From the NCBI GenBank assembly GCA_950295325.1, contig OX485806.1, forward strand, positions 24,800,001 through 24,864,000: DNA of 64,000 nucleotides, read 5' to 3'. The translations under genes and the position numbers were made by a program. Shown one piece after another: positions 22,408-34,995 of this stretch; position 1 is the first letter of the stretch; each line of letters begins with the position of its first letter. Origin of the DNA: Polytrichum commune (lineage: Eukaryota > Streptophyta > Polytrichopsida > Polytrichales > Polytrichaceae). A model generated the notes under the pieces. It was not told the origin of the DNA, did not search any database, and saw nothing but the letters and a program-made list of their open reading frames with translations.

Positions 22408-25334
22408 GCAAGTGAGCCTCAATTTTTTTATTTTTTTTTGATGCCTAACATGGTTTTGTTGCACACTGCACATTTACATTATAATCTTATGATGTTGAAC
22501 ATGTGGACAACTGAACATTCTTAACTTTATAGAACAACCTTAACTATATAGAATTTTCCATTCATATGGTCAAATTGTTTTGTTAATGAGCTTCAAAATT
22601 GGGTTGAATTGTCTTAAACCATTTTGGAGCAATTTTGCTTTGAACTTTAGGGATTAACTCATAAAGGGTCTGAGGGGTCAATAAGTTTAAGGTAAGTGGC
22701 CATAATTCACTTGCTTATCCTAAATGGGCACCTATATGTTGAGTGGGTGTGTGGTTAATTGTGGGTATAAGAATGGACACCAAAGAGAAGTATGTATTTA
22801 CAAGAGATTGGACTATATGCTCAAAATTTGTTAACCTTGGTAGGTTCAACATGCAACTTCATTCGGGGAACTTCTATGATCCTTTATTATTATGTGGAGT
22901 ATTCACTTTGACAATGGATAAGATATTCACATGAGCTCTCTATATTATGAGGAAATTGGGCACCGTTTGAATTTGCTAATCACCTTACACTAAATGTGTG
23001 GTTTGCGTCCTACGAGAGCTAGCCGGATCAAAGCTGAAAGTGTCCATTGAAGGCATACTACAACCTAGCTACATCATTCCTACAAGTCCTCATCAACTCT
23101 TATAATATAATATTTTGGTTTCTAACAAAATTATTTTAAGCATATCTATATACAATGAAAGACATGATGTTGGTGGTGGTGTTGGCCTCACCATGCTATT
23201 CTCACCCGTTCTTGCCTACAATACCAAAAAAGAAAACAAAGAAAAAAGACCACGTGTCAAAGATTCCTCCCAAATTGAACATGATAGTTTGGTACAGTCA
23301 ATTATCGAGGAGTCTTCAAGGTTGAATCACCAAAGAGCCTTCAAACTTGGTCAAATTCAATGCTAGACATGTGAAGACATCACAAACTTTCATTGATCCT
23401 TGCTTAAATCCCAACATTCACCATAAATTATTGGATGATCAACTAAGACTGCACTTTGAACTACACCAACGTAACAACTGGTTTACACCATGGACTATTA
23501 AGTCAGACTAAGAAGATGACCTTTTTCCATGATCCAACTTGATGGTCCAACTTTCATGGTTTGGTTTCTCAAAAAATCAATTTACAAAGCCTTTGGGCCC
23601 CTCACTAGGTGTAAACCGAATGTGGACCAAGAGGAATGATCATGCACCAAAAAGTGAATGTGATGATTTTTTTTTAATATATGTCCAAAAAGGGCAATTT
23701 TGAAAGAAATTTCAAGTTTGACCATTCTCTTGTCTTCTGTTGTCTTCATGTTCTCTTCCCCCAAAAAATTTCATTAGTTATCTAACTAGTCTCAAGTCTC
23801 AGGTCCAAGTCCTTGATTATAGAATTGGAGAGGGTTTCGTTCCTTAAAAGTAATTAGTTAGTGAAGGACAAGTGCTCTTAATATATCTTAGAGTACTTAT
23901 ATCTATTCATGTAACCGTTATCATCCAAGTCTTGATGCATAATTGGAATTCGAAAGTATGAAGCTTGAAATATATCAAGGCCATTTAAACATTATGTTAA
24001 TCTAGGCCAAAATTTTGTGGAATTGGGGATAGACACATGGGGTAGAAGTTGGGTCTAAAGAAAATGGATATTCTTGGGAAACCAATCAATTCGTAATGTA
24101 TGACTTGATCCTCTAAGAAAAGAAACAAATGAAGCCGTTTTCATGGCAATTCTTGAAGGGCATGATATGCACATCATGTTGTATATTCAATGACTTTGTA
24201 TGTAAATGAATTTATAGCCCCACTCCCTTTGTAACTACTGAACTTGCTATATTAAGCTTCAATGCATTATCCAACCATACAGATGTGTGCTTTGGCATTT
24301 TCCTCGCAACTTTTTTGGAAAGTTTTCTCCTTTACATGAATCAACCCTCATTACTTACCTTACTATTTTCAGCACACACACTCCTCCAATGCTAAGGGAT
24401 TCATAAAAAATATATGTATGCGAGTGGTATATGGAAAGGTTTGTAGTGAAGAACTAGAAAGACATGTCTTACGATGACATTGAGTTTTATGGTCAAGATA
24501 TATTAATCATTCTAGATTTAGTTGATAACACAACTAGGAGAGCTTATGTTGTCACTTGAAGAAAAAAAAAGCTTTTTTATCTTCTGCATCTCAACTCTGA
24601 TTACAAAACTTGAAATGGCAACCTTCATGATACGCAATTGGTGAACATGTGACACGAAGGTAAACGGAAAAGTACCCATAGTAGGGCCACATTCCTTCCA
24701 AAACACATGCACTTACAAAGCGGAGAGGAGATCCAAGGTCCAGTGTTTTCCAAGTCATTTAACCCCTAAACGTCCAAGAGGCTCATTTCATACCTCTTCA
24801 TGCACTAGATCGTGTACAATTGAATCACAATTCTCCCCCACTTTTTAGCACTTTTTAGTCAATTGTGTAAAAAAACATTATATAATCAACCCTTTCAACA
24901 ATGTAGTACGTTTTTTTTTTTAAATTGTCAAGATTCTTAATGAAATTGAACATCTGGGTTCAAATAACCACACGGATTTGATAATCGCGTGCATGCATAC
25001 CTTCAATCCATCCAACACAAAAACTTGACCCCCTATAGAATTACGACATTATTATCTTGTATGACCTAAAGTAGACTAGTTCTAGTGACAAATCAACTAA
25101 AAGAAGGAACTCAAAACTGCATATTATTTCATGTTGAAAAATGAGAGGTTCCCTCATATACCAAAGTCCTATTTTTGCTCAAATACACAACTTAGTTGCC
25201 CGTGGATTCAAATACAAAACTAATATATATTCACCATCAATGACTACAATTTTATCATTTGAGCATTATAGAACGTTACTTAAATATAAACATCTCATAA
25301 ATATAATACATGCCTTTTTCAATATAAAATTTCA
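22408..25334. other. Long non-coding stretch
   Basis: A+T-rich DNA with members of diffuse dispersed repeats (AGAGATTGGACTATATG near 22805; CCGTTCTTGCCTACAATA near 23205, similar to 39655). Open frames of 60-83 codons lack recognisable motifs. Confidence 0.5.
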
Positions 25335-26222
25335 TCATCATTTTGCTATAACATGTCAAGACTAACATATGCTAAGATTTAGATTTTGTCATTTGCGTCA
25401 TTATCTTTTGTTATTGACTACACTCTGCTACACTACAAAAGTGTGATGTGCCCAATTTATGAAAAAAACCATTGTCAATAAACAAGTGGCCTCATTGGGT
25501 GGGGTTTGGCTCCACTAAGCCTCAAACCTTCACCCTACCCTACAAAAATAAACACAGAAACACATCAAAGTTGCCTTGGAATCCGCAACCGGCTTGCGAA
25601 GGTGAAAGAGAAACCCTTGTTTTTATCACAATTTTGCTATACATAGGAATAACATATGTCAAGACTAATGTATGCTAAGATTTAATTTCCGTCATTTGCG
25701 TCATTATCTTTTGTTATTGACTACACTCCTGCTACACTACAAAAATGTGGTGTGCCCAATCAAAAAAACCCATTGTTAATAAACTAGTGACCTCGTTAGG
25801 TTGGGGGGGGGGGGCGCTCCACTAATCCTCAAACCTTCACCCTACCCTACAAAAATAAACACACAAACACATCGAAGCTGCCTTGGAATCCGCAACTAGC
25901 TTGCGAAGGTGAAAGAGAAACCCTTGTTTTTATCACAATTTTGCTATACATAGGAATAACATGTCAAGACTAACGTTTGCTTAGATTTAGATTCCGTCAT
26001 TTGCGTCATTATCTTTTGTTATTGACTACACTCCTGTTACACTAGAAAAATGTGGTGTGCCCAATAAAAAAAAACCCATTATTAATAAACAAGTGACCTC
26101 GTTGGGTGGGGGTGGGCTCCACTAAACCTCAAACCTTCACCCGGCCCTACAAAAATAAACACACAAGCACATCGAAGCTGCCTTGGAATCCGCGACCGGC
26201 TTGGGAAGGTGAAAGAGAAACC
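25335..26222 (+). repeat. Three-unit ~304-bp tandem array
   Basis: The landmark GTCATTTGCGTCATTATC recurs at 25388, 25691 and 25996, giving periods of 303 and 305 bp. Each unit also contains CTACACTACAAAAnTGTG, CCTCAAACCTTCACCC and GGTGAAAGAGAAACCC. Units are very similar, with small indels including a 12-bp poly-G tract (25803-25814) in the second. Open frames across it are repeated fragments, not a gene. Confidence 0.85.
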
Positions 26223-29168
26223 CAAGACAATCTTGATTGTGGGAGTTGTGTGGTACATTGGAGGGCCCCCTTGCCTTGCACATGCTAAGGCTAATTGCTC
26301 ACGTGCATGGGAGAGTATCATGAGTTATGACGCACGGGCTCCGTCACAAGGGTGTCATTATTCTCTCATAATACATACGGTACTCCGTCCAATTTCCTTG
26401 GCTATATGTGTACGAACCTCAAGCAACGCACCTTCACCAAGGCTTGTCGATGCTTTTGGGAGCATGCATCGCTCAAAAGTTCATGGTCTCACCAATGGTT
26501 GAAACTTCAAGTCATTGAGTTGGTCATGGGTAGGTTGGCACACGATTGGCATCCAAAATGTTCTTGCCAAATTGCACGGGACGTCTTTCGCCATGATTTA
26601 TACGAAAACTTCATGTCGGCGGGGAACTAAGTCCTTGTAAGTTGTGACCATTTCCATGCGTAAGCAAGGCCACTCGTAGTATTCCTATACGACGTTAAAC
26701 ATATGGTGCAAGAAGTTAATCCTTAATAAAGTGTCAGCGAACTCAACAGTGGTCGTCACGCTTCATATTTTGTGTTGTGTGGTCTATGGCTTTTGTGTGC
26801 AATAGCTCGACAAAGGACAATTTTGGACACAAGTGCAAGGTATCTGGTCATATTTTTTTGGGAAAAAATGTATGAAAATATGCACATGTATGTATGTTAC
26901 AAGAGTGATTCATGTATTCGTAATTGTTGTTGGGGGTGGCACTCTTCTGCATGTATTGCACTCAATGTCTACATAATCATTGCAATGTATTAAAGACGCT
27001 AGACGTTGCTGGTTCAATCGGTCAGAAGGATGGATCTTAGACTAAGAGGAAATTGGACCCCAACAACTTTCCCTCTTATTGGTGGAGGCCAAATGTTAAT
27101 ACCATTCAACAAGTCGGTCATGTTGCAATGTGATTGCTTGATTTGGATTACTCCTCATTGTCATGTACATGGCTCAATCTTCTTGTGCCTTGGATGTAGC
27201 TTTCAGTAGGAGAACACATTCACATTTGCTCTCACATACTTGGGGAGCAATGGTATTGGACTAAAGTTAGCGGCGTGCCCTAATCCCAAACATGTAGAAC
27301 CATGTGCAACTCCTAGACACCATAACCCCACTAAATCATCAATCATATGCGGAAGTCCAAAAATAGTCGTTGAAAAAAAAGACACAATTGAATTAGCACT
27401 TTGGAAGGACCCCAAGGATTACTTGTATATCAAGCCACATACTATATAAGAATCACACAAAAAAAATTACGTGCATCCATGCGTTTAAATTTAAGATATT
27501 TCCCCCTCAATTTTGGAGTGTCGTTGGACTTCCCAATGTGGTGTTTTTCTCAACAACAAAATAAAGAGTTGTCTATGTATAACACTAGTAGGATATAAGG
27601 AACAAATGACTCTCAACGGGACTAGGCCCACATATTGATTGCATGAACTCACAACATACAATTACAGAGGAGTATATGCCATTATCTCCACTTTGCTTCA
27701 AGGTGATGGAGAAGTTGATGGAGGGTTTCAATATTTTTTGGTGGCCATTATTGTCCAACAATTGGTGATGATTTGAATCCTTGCATAAACATGTGCTTAT
27801 TATATGATGCCAACTATAAAGGAGTGATGTGTATTTGTACTTTGCAGCACAAATTGTTGATAGAAGCAAAAGGGGTGTTGACACAAGTAGAAACAAGGTG
27901 TCGAGTGACACCAATGCAGTCAATCTAGTCACTTTGTGTTAGATTGATACGCAAGGTACAAATTATGGATTTGAAACACGTTTTTTTGGAGTTATTGTAA
28001 ATCGTCTTAATCATCATTTGTGCCACTAGAGTGCGAGACATGGATTTTGCGTTGGCGTCCAGCATGTCGCATCACATCATGAGACTGATATGTGATGCCA
28101 ACACTTAAAATGCAAAAACAAACTGATGTGGTCAACCCCTACCATCCATGCAACATTTTGTTGAACTCTTAAGTCCACCGCTACTTTGCAATCGGCATGG
28201 TGGTTGACCTCCAAATACTGCCGACTACAAAAGAGAGAAAATAGGAACTTCCAAGAATTAAAAATGGACCACTAGATCTAAAGGTCCAAAGATTTTTTGG
28301 ATTTAATTTTTTTTGGGGGGGGGGGTGGGTTTAGCAGTTGATTGCTCTAGGACTATTGCTTTAGTCAACCTGGCATAGTTAGTTGGTCAGGTGCTACTAG
28401 TAGTCAACTTCATGGCAAACCTAAACATTCCAAAGATATTGTATGAAATGTTAAATCTTGCTTCCCACAAAATCTAATGGTCCATATATTTTTGGGAATT
28501 TCCTAAAAAAAATCAGTTTTAGTTCTAGAAACTAATTGCTAGCAGCAGTCGACTAGAGTGATCCACCGATAAATATTCACAATTTTTTTTGCTAGAATCA
28601 TTTCTACATTTAAAAAACATTACATGCTCGAGGACGTCACGTCCCAATGTGACAACATCATGGCCATTCACACATCCTTGTTCCCAATCACCTTGATGAC
28701 AAAAAAAATCCAAAAATCCAAAAAAAGTCCCTAAATTCCATCAATTCAATGTTTTGACCAAACCTTTTTTTTGACAATTTAGTTGGGGTATGCTTCAATC
28801 TATTGATTCAAAGTTTGGATGTGCTTCACAAACTTCCAAAGGATGATGTGTAATGTAATTACAACCACAGGTAGTGTTGATTAACCCATGGTATATATAT
28901 GAATTTTATGTAACAACATAATGTGCACAATCAAAATAAAGAACACAATGTAAATATGATGACATTAGCTGAAAGTTATGAAGTTAATTCAAACTTAATG
29001 ATTTTTCGGAAGTTTGTGAGTTAAGACATATACACTACATGTTCATATAGGCATTTAAAGAGGCTTAGAGACCACATTGAATCAACACGAACCCTTCTCT
29101 ATAGTACCCATGGAGAAGTATCATAGGACATCCTCTATAAAGACAACAATAGGTAGTAATGCCTTGAC
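26223..29168. other. Long non-coding stretch
   Basis: No recognised gene. Open frames of up to 115 codons lie at 26209-26630 (+) and 27585-27932 (-), but neither shows a domain signature, splice context or second copy. An 11-bp poly-G tract lies at 28315-28325. Confidence 0.45.
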
Positions 29169-29231
29169 AATGCCAACCACTTTTTTTTTTCTTTTTTTTT
29201 TTGTCGCACAAATTGAATGCCAACCACTTTT
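29169..29231 (-). mobile_element. Minimal retroposition scar with 16-bp target duplication
   Basis: Identical 16-bp direct repeats AATGCCAACCACTTTT (29169-29184 and 29216-29231) flank a poly-T tract and GTCGCACAAATTG. Read on the - strand, this is a short 3' end CAATTTGTGCGAC followed by a poly(A) tail. It is what a severely 5'-truncated retroposon insertion would leave. The same GGCACAAATTGAA-like end next to a T-rich tract occurs near 13669. Confidence 0.6.
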
Positions 29232-29593
29232 GAGTTGGTTCTCACATTCAACATGAGAGATTGGAAAAAATAAGCCATATCTACCTTATTCATACAAATG
29301 GGACCATAGAGATCATGATATACTTTCTAACAAGTTGTTTGTAGACAACTTCCACCTTGTAGTAAAGTCTTTAGAGGAGACACCTTCTTTGGTTCGATCT
29401 ACTATACATTTTGGAAGTGTTGAATAGTGGGCACCTGACCTCCTTATTCAAGTTTGTACTATTTTAAGGCACGCTTCCAAAAGTAATTCCAAAAAAGGTG
29501 CGATTAGAAAACAACACATCATCTTACACATGTATAAGGTCTAGTATTGAGCGAAAACAATTACATCTGGGTTTTTTGAAACTTGTTAAGTAC

Positions 29594-30420
29594 GGCGGAC
29601 GTTAAACCTCCCTTGATGAGCTTTCAGGAGGAGGTGGATAGGGGCCATGGCCCGTGATCCGGCACCTGTGGGCAACCCCCACAAAACAAATCTTAAATTT
29701 TCAGACCCCAACCGAAAATTATAGCCCGCTCCGTCCGACTTTGAAAAAGAAAATTGCCCTTGCATTCTTGCAGGCCGCTTGTCCATATAAATCAAATTGT
29801 GTACACTCCATCTTCAAGGTCCAAAATCCAATACATATGTTCACTTTCATTGAGTAAATAACCAATTGATTGGGATTTCATTTTTGAAGTAAAACCGTCA
29901 ATAAAGCATGTAAGTAACCTGGAAGTCAAAGATATTACAAAACCCTCAATAGCGCTAAGGTTATAATTTTTTTTGACTTACCATTGCAAGGGTCTTTGTC
30001 ATTTTAAAATAAAACTAAAATTAATTTTTTTATTTTCATATATTTATTTAAGAATATTTTAGTTTAGGTAATGCCTTCTACTTTCAGAAAGTATTCATAC
30101 ACATTCAAACTAATAAAGTGTGATTAAATAACATTCAATCACACTTTATTAGTTTGAATGTGTTTGAATGCTTGTGGAAATAGAAGGCATTAACTAAATA
30201 AAAATATTTTAAAATAAAAATACTCAAAATAAAGCACTAATTTTAGTTCCATTTTAGAATAACAAAGACCCTTTCAATGGTAAGTCACAAAAATATAACC
30301 TCAGTGTTAATGAGGGCTTTGTAATATTTTTGACTTCCAAGTTAATTACATGCTTTATTGACAGTTTCACTTCGAAAATGAAATCCCAATCAATTGCTTA
30401 TTTACTCAATCGAAGTGAAC

Positions 30421-30460
<40 letters not shown>

Positions 30461-30697
30461 ATTTGTACCTTGAAGATGAAGTGCAGTCAATATGGGTTAT
30501 TTCTATGGACAAACAACCTCCAAGAATGCAAGGGCAATTTTATTTTTTAAATACGGATGGAGCGAGCAACAATTTTCGGTTGGGATAAAACAAAGATCGA
30601 TTTGTTTTGTGGAGGTTACCTGGAGGTGCCGGATCATGGGCCCCGGCTCCTATCCACCTCCCCCTGAAAGCTCCTGAGGGGAGGTCTAGCATCCGCC
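29594..30697. mobile_element. 1.1 kb long-inverted-repeat element (MULE-like or foldback)
   Basis: Two arms of ~540 bp are reverse complements of each other, meeting at an 11-bp spacer near 30130 with a perfect 26-bp innermost stem. The outer ends are GGCGGACGTTAAACCTCCC and, reverse-complemented, GGCGGATGCTAGACCTCCC. Flanking 9-mers GTTAAGTAC and ATAAAGTAC match at seven of nine positions, fitting an aged Mutator-type duplication. It has no protein-coding capacity. Arms have diverged by small indels and by an (AT)n expansion at 30426-30457. A single arm of the same family is at 41484-41870. Confidence 0.8.
30426..30457. repeat. (AT)n microsatellite
   Basis: About 16 AT dinucleotides within the right arm of the long-inverted-repeat element. 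The left arm has only CATATG at this position. Confidence 0.9.
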
Positions 30698-31089
30698 ATA
30701 AAGTACCACTCATGTTGCAAGCTTCTAAGTGGAATATTAAAACAGACAACTTATTTAAGAATACAACGTAACTTTGGCAGCAAGCAGAAACACGTGTACA
30801 TGATTATAAAATTAAGGAAGCACTTAAATAATTTGTTGACAAATAAATTCAAGAGCTAATTAAGTTGCAGGCGATACTAATAAGAGTATCTCCCCAAACT
30901 GTCTGAAAATGTGAACCCACTCCCAAACTCCAAATGTTTTGCGATGAAGTCAAAGTTGCCGACGTTTCCGCCATTACACTTCACTTGCCTCACAATCTTC
31001 TCATGCATATATGAATGCCTCTGTGTGTGTGCTTCTTCCAAAACCCAAAGTTGTGTGAAGCCTTGTTATTATGATTGAACCAGTGCCCA

Positions 31090-31400
31090 GGAAAGGTTTA
31101 GGGCATAGTCGCTCGGTGAAGATCCATGTCATTCTAAATCCAGCCGGTTACATGTTGATGTCATCTTCCGGTGTTGCTGCTTCCATTTATTGGAGGTATA
31201 TTCTTCCATAGATCCCTCTAAAACGATCGCTCATTCTGCTGAAGTCTCCACTTCAACCGGTTAGTTATCGAACTCAACCAGTCATTTATTAAACTCAGCC
31301 GGTTATTTATCAAACTCAACCAGTTATTTATCAAACTCAACTGGTTATTTATCGAACTCAACCGGTTCATCTGTAACTAACCGCCGGTTCTTCCCGGACA
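31090..31400 (+). repeat. AACCGGTT-family copy with ~20-bp tandem expansion
   Basis: Contains the family leader CAGCCGGTTACATGTTGATG and TATTCTTCCATAGATCC. These are followed by six near-tandem ~20-bp units of the form AACTCAACCGGTTATTTATC at about 31250-31370. No coding content. Confidence 0.75.
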
Positions 31401-31569
31401 CATGATTGACCAACATCTGTACTCTGACAAAAATAATAAATAATAAATAAAGCAACAATCGCAGGTCCATTCACTAAAGGCTCTGCTAGATTCTTGAAGT
31501 TGGGTCAATATCCATGCTCAAACGACTCGTCACCCACATCTGTGTTGAAGTTCCAAGGAAAATACACTA

Positions 31570-31900
31570 CAGTAGTAGAAAACATGGTAAAAAAGAACCG
31601 CAGTCGTTTTCCCATTGCGGTTCTTTTGACCACCCTGATCTGCAGTCACCAAACAACAGCGGATTTGTTTTTTGTTTTATGACTGTAATTTTGAAATTTT
31701 GGGGGCTTATAATATACCGCTAGATAGGTCTTGAAAATACCTTTCCAACGGTGTATTACATGCCCCCATAATTTCAAAATTGTAGTCATAAAACCAAAAA
31801 AACAAATGTGCAGTCGTTTGGTGGCTGCAGATCAGGGTGGTCAAAAGAACCGCAATGGGAAAACGACTGTGGTTCTTTTTTACCATGTTTTCTACTAGTG
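31570..31900. mobile_element. CACTA-like MITE with long inverted ends
   Basis: About 90 bp at each end are reverse complements: the right end reads CACTAGTAGAAAACATGG, the left CAGTAGTAGAAAACATGG, each continuing into AAGAACCnCAGTCGTTTTCC. Flanking triplets CTA and ATA do not match exactly. The 331-bp element has no coding capacity. Termini of CACTAnTAGAAAA type fit the CACTA superfamily. Confidence 0.7.
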
Positions 31901-32099
31901 ATAGCTCTAGCTACACTTCTTCCATGGTTTGGAGAGTTGAGAGAACAATCGTTGCTTGAGCACGGGCATCTCACAACAACACCTCAAGCAAAAAAAAGCA
32001 GCGCGGTCAATCAAGAAACAAAAATTTGGTACAAGAAATGGACTTCAAAGTTTGAAGAACGCACACTGCACTGAACACTTGTTGCAGACAGACTCAGGA

Positions 32100-32232
32100 T
32101 GACTTCACACACGAGCCAAGAGCCGTGACCGTGAGAATGTGAGAGCCCAAAAGAAAGTGTCCAAAGGCCGTCCCAACACACCTCCAAACTCATGTAGTGT
32201 GGTCACGCACTCTCAAGTGTAGTGTGAAGTCA
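32100..32232. mobile_element. Short inverted-repeat element
   Basis: Left end ATGACTTCACACACGAG and right end (reverse complement ATGACTTCACACTACAC) enclose 133 bp whose arms are imperfectly complementary, with GTGACC-like words facing each other. It relates to the TTCACAC-ended MITE at 15690-15949. Boundaries are tentative. Confidence 0.4.
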
Positions 32233-32489
32233 TATGTACCCAGGCCCTCAACCAAATGTTGTTGCAATGAAATTCTATTCATGCGGGTCCTCACACATGA
32301 TAAAATAGAATAAATCAACGGTGGTGAGCGTTCGGAGTGCCATGGTCTACCGGTTTTGTGGTAGGCCTACCTCCAAGAGGTGGTTTTTGAAAATAGTCCA
32401 AGTGACCATGAAACATGATCCATTGGATGCCATGTAGGAATCCATGTCGACTCTACATCCATCTTGCATTCACGTACTCTGTTGGTCCC

Positions 32490-32598
32490 TTGAGAGTAGT
32501 GTTAAGTGAACTTGGACCGGCTCTGCCTTTCCCACCAATGAGAGTCCTTGAAGTGTAATGGTCACGGGCTCTTAGTCTCATGTGTGAAGTGGCCCTTA
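32490..32598. repeat. Partial copy of the TTCACAC-ended MITE family
   Basis: AGTGTTAAGTGAACTTGGAC through CTCATGTGTGAAGTGGCCC matches the right half of the element at 15690-15949. A left end was not identified with confidence. Confidence 0.5.
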
Positions 32599-33341
32599 GA
32601 TTCATCAATGGGGTGGGTTGCAAAGAGTTTTCAAACACAACCGTTGCATTATTGCTCATGTTGTAGTTGTGCTTGTTGTGCATGGGCTCGTCACATCTCT
32701 CACGAAAACATTCTAAAGAATATATTGTCATGTTGTGTACGCATATTTTGGAGAATCTCACACCCCATGCTATACTTTCACATGACAAAACCTAATATAA
32801 TTGGGTTATGAGCCGATACACACATATTATTGGCTTTTTGAAGGAAGACTCAAGAAGCTTAAAACGTATGTGGGCTCAAGTTCAAAATTTCGTTTGTGAG
32901 TTCAATCAAATTCCGTCAACATACTTGCATAGAACCAAGTAGATCCACAGATGACATTTAATTAGTTTCTTTGGTTACACTCTCCACTAGGGACTCGGGC
33001 TTGCAGTGTTCAATTAAAAAGAAAGTTGTCGGAAACCAAGAGCACAACCAGCAGAGCCAATAATAGTTCCCGAGTTGCAGACAACGTGTCTCACCTTTCC
33101 CAAAACGGGCCAACTAGGCTCTTGTCACTTGTCGGAAAGTAAAATTCCCGGGCACATAAAGTTTTTCTCCCACTTGCCCGACCAATGAGAAAAGCCCTCT
33201 CCTCGGAACATTGAGCACATGTACAGCTTAGGTTATGGGTTAGTCTAATAAGACAATAATTAGTATAAATATGGTAGCATTAGGCTAAACACAACAATTA
33301 GGGTGTTAATTATACACTTAAGACAAAAATGGAACACTTAG

Positions 33342-33580
33342 GGCCGGTTCACACTATGCCCAAGTCGAGAGGAGAAGCGTCACCAAACTTGGCTCGAGAG
33401 GCCGAACTCTTGGCGCCATATCTTCCTAAAAGTGCCGCCACCTAGGCTCTTTTGGAGGCGACGTCCTTTGGACTTCGGCCTCTAGTGTGAAGGCCGAGAG
33501 GACGGACTTTGGACATTTCTGCATTTTCATTGGTCGAAACGCTTCTCCTCTCGAAGTTTGGCCATAGTGTGAACCGGCCC
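33342..33580. mobile_element. PIF/Harbinger-like MITE with TTA duplications
   Basis: A 239-bp element with inverted ends GGGCCGGTTCACACTATG and, on the right after reverse complementing, GGGCCGGTTCACACTATGG. TTA lies immediately outside each end (33339-33341, 33581-33583). The arms continue with CGAGAGGAGAAGCG, giving a stem-loop nature. Non-coding and Tourist-like. Confidence 0.85.
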
Positions 33581-34434
33581 TTAAGCCATTAATCAAGAAT
33601 ATGGTGTGCCTCCTAAACCACACCCATCGGTTAATTCATTGAACATGGTAGATAAATTTATAGGAGCATTTTGACGCTGGAATAGATTCAAAGGCCCCAA
33701 TTTAGTCTAGTGGGACCCAATTTCAATTCACTAACCTCAACCTTATACATGTCATTCCCCGTAGTATTAAGTGTCGTGAAACTTGGTTGTCGAGAACACC
33801 GGGCATTGACCACGGTAAGTTTTATGAAACTTAACCTTCAAGACCATCGGACCCTAGAATCGGGCCTCACCACTTTACATGTGACAAGGTTGGACCCCAA
33901 AAAAGTTCATAAAGTGGTGCCGGATTGAGGGCTTAATCGGGCCGGTGCTCCGGCTAGCCCCGGGCCGTGTATAAAGCCGTCCTTAGTCGGGACAGCTAAT
34001 GCTCACCTCAACACACTACTTATTCTTCACATTTCGTCCAATCTGTTAAAAAACGAGCACCTCTCGATGACCGAGTGTGGAATGGGTGATGCGGAGAATC
34101 GGAGAATCAGGGGTGGCTTGAGAGATTAAAGCCTAACCCACACCTGCTGGTGGGGAGGCCAGTCACATGCTCCCACCAGTAGGGGCATTCTTTTGAACCA
34201 CTTTTGGGCAGTGGCAGCGACTGGTCGCAACAGTCGCGCCGCTCGCGCGTTCGATGTACATATCATATTTTACCAACAAATGTTACATTGATAGTGAAGG
34301 GTTTAGGGAAACATTGACAACTTTACTTGGTAAATGATCAGGTGCATAGTAAGGATCTAGCACCGTGTAAATACAAATAGTATGTCACACTAAATATCAT
34401 ATTTCACTAATTGTCCACAAAGATATATGGCAAG

Positions 34435-34935
34435 ATCAGTTTAGGGTTTATTCTTTCCAAGTCCGATTGGTTACATGTTGTGTGAACTTTCTTTTTCTTT
34501 ATTAATTTGAGGTATATTCTCTATATTCCTCTAGAATGATTGATAGGTTTTGTGAGGTCTTGTTCACCTGGGTTATTTCTCAGATTCACCTATTCATATT
34601 TATAACTTAAGGTACAAAATTATCATGAAGTCTCGAACTTGAACTATGTTATTTCTCAAACTCGCCAATTCATATTTGTAACTTGAAGTACTAGATTATC
34701 GTGAAGTCTCGAACTTCAACTGGGTTATTTCTCAAACTCACCGGTTCATCTTTGTAACTTAAGGTACCAAGTTATCGCGAAGTCTCAAACTTCAACCGGG
34801 TTATTTCTCAAAATCAACCAGTGCATCTTTGTAACTTTAGGTACCAAATTCTCTTGAAGCCTTGAACTGCAACCAGGTAATTTCTCAAAACCAACCAATT
34901 CATATGGACTAACCGCCAGCTCTCCCCGGTTCTCG
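34435..34935 (+). repeat. AACCGGTT-family copy with ~85-bp tandem expansion
   Basis: After the leader CAAGTCCGATTGGTTACATG and a TATTCTCTATATTCC module, four to five ~85-bp units follow. Each has GTTATTTCTCAAACTCACC, TTCATnTTTGTAACTT and GGTACnAnnTTATCnnGAAG. This contrasts with the 20-bp expansion at 31250 in a sister copy. Confidence 0.7.
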
Positions 34936-34995
34936 CCCACACTTACTGGTGGCAGTGAACGGAGTTCGCCCGTTCACTGCTACCCACCACCAGTA
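34934..34995. repeat. 62-bp near-perfect hairpin
   Basis: CGCCCACACTTACTGGTGG and CAGTGAACGG pair with CCGTTCACTGC and CCACCACCAGTATGTGTGGG around a ~6-nt loop, with a few mismatches. Too short for a typical MITE; possibly an internally deleted one or a structured end of the adjacent repeat. Confidence 0.7.

Noticed and set aside
27585-27932. A 115-codon - strand frame
   Set aside because: No recognisable domain, and transposase-like motifs were sought on both strands without success.
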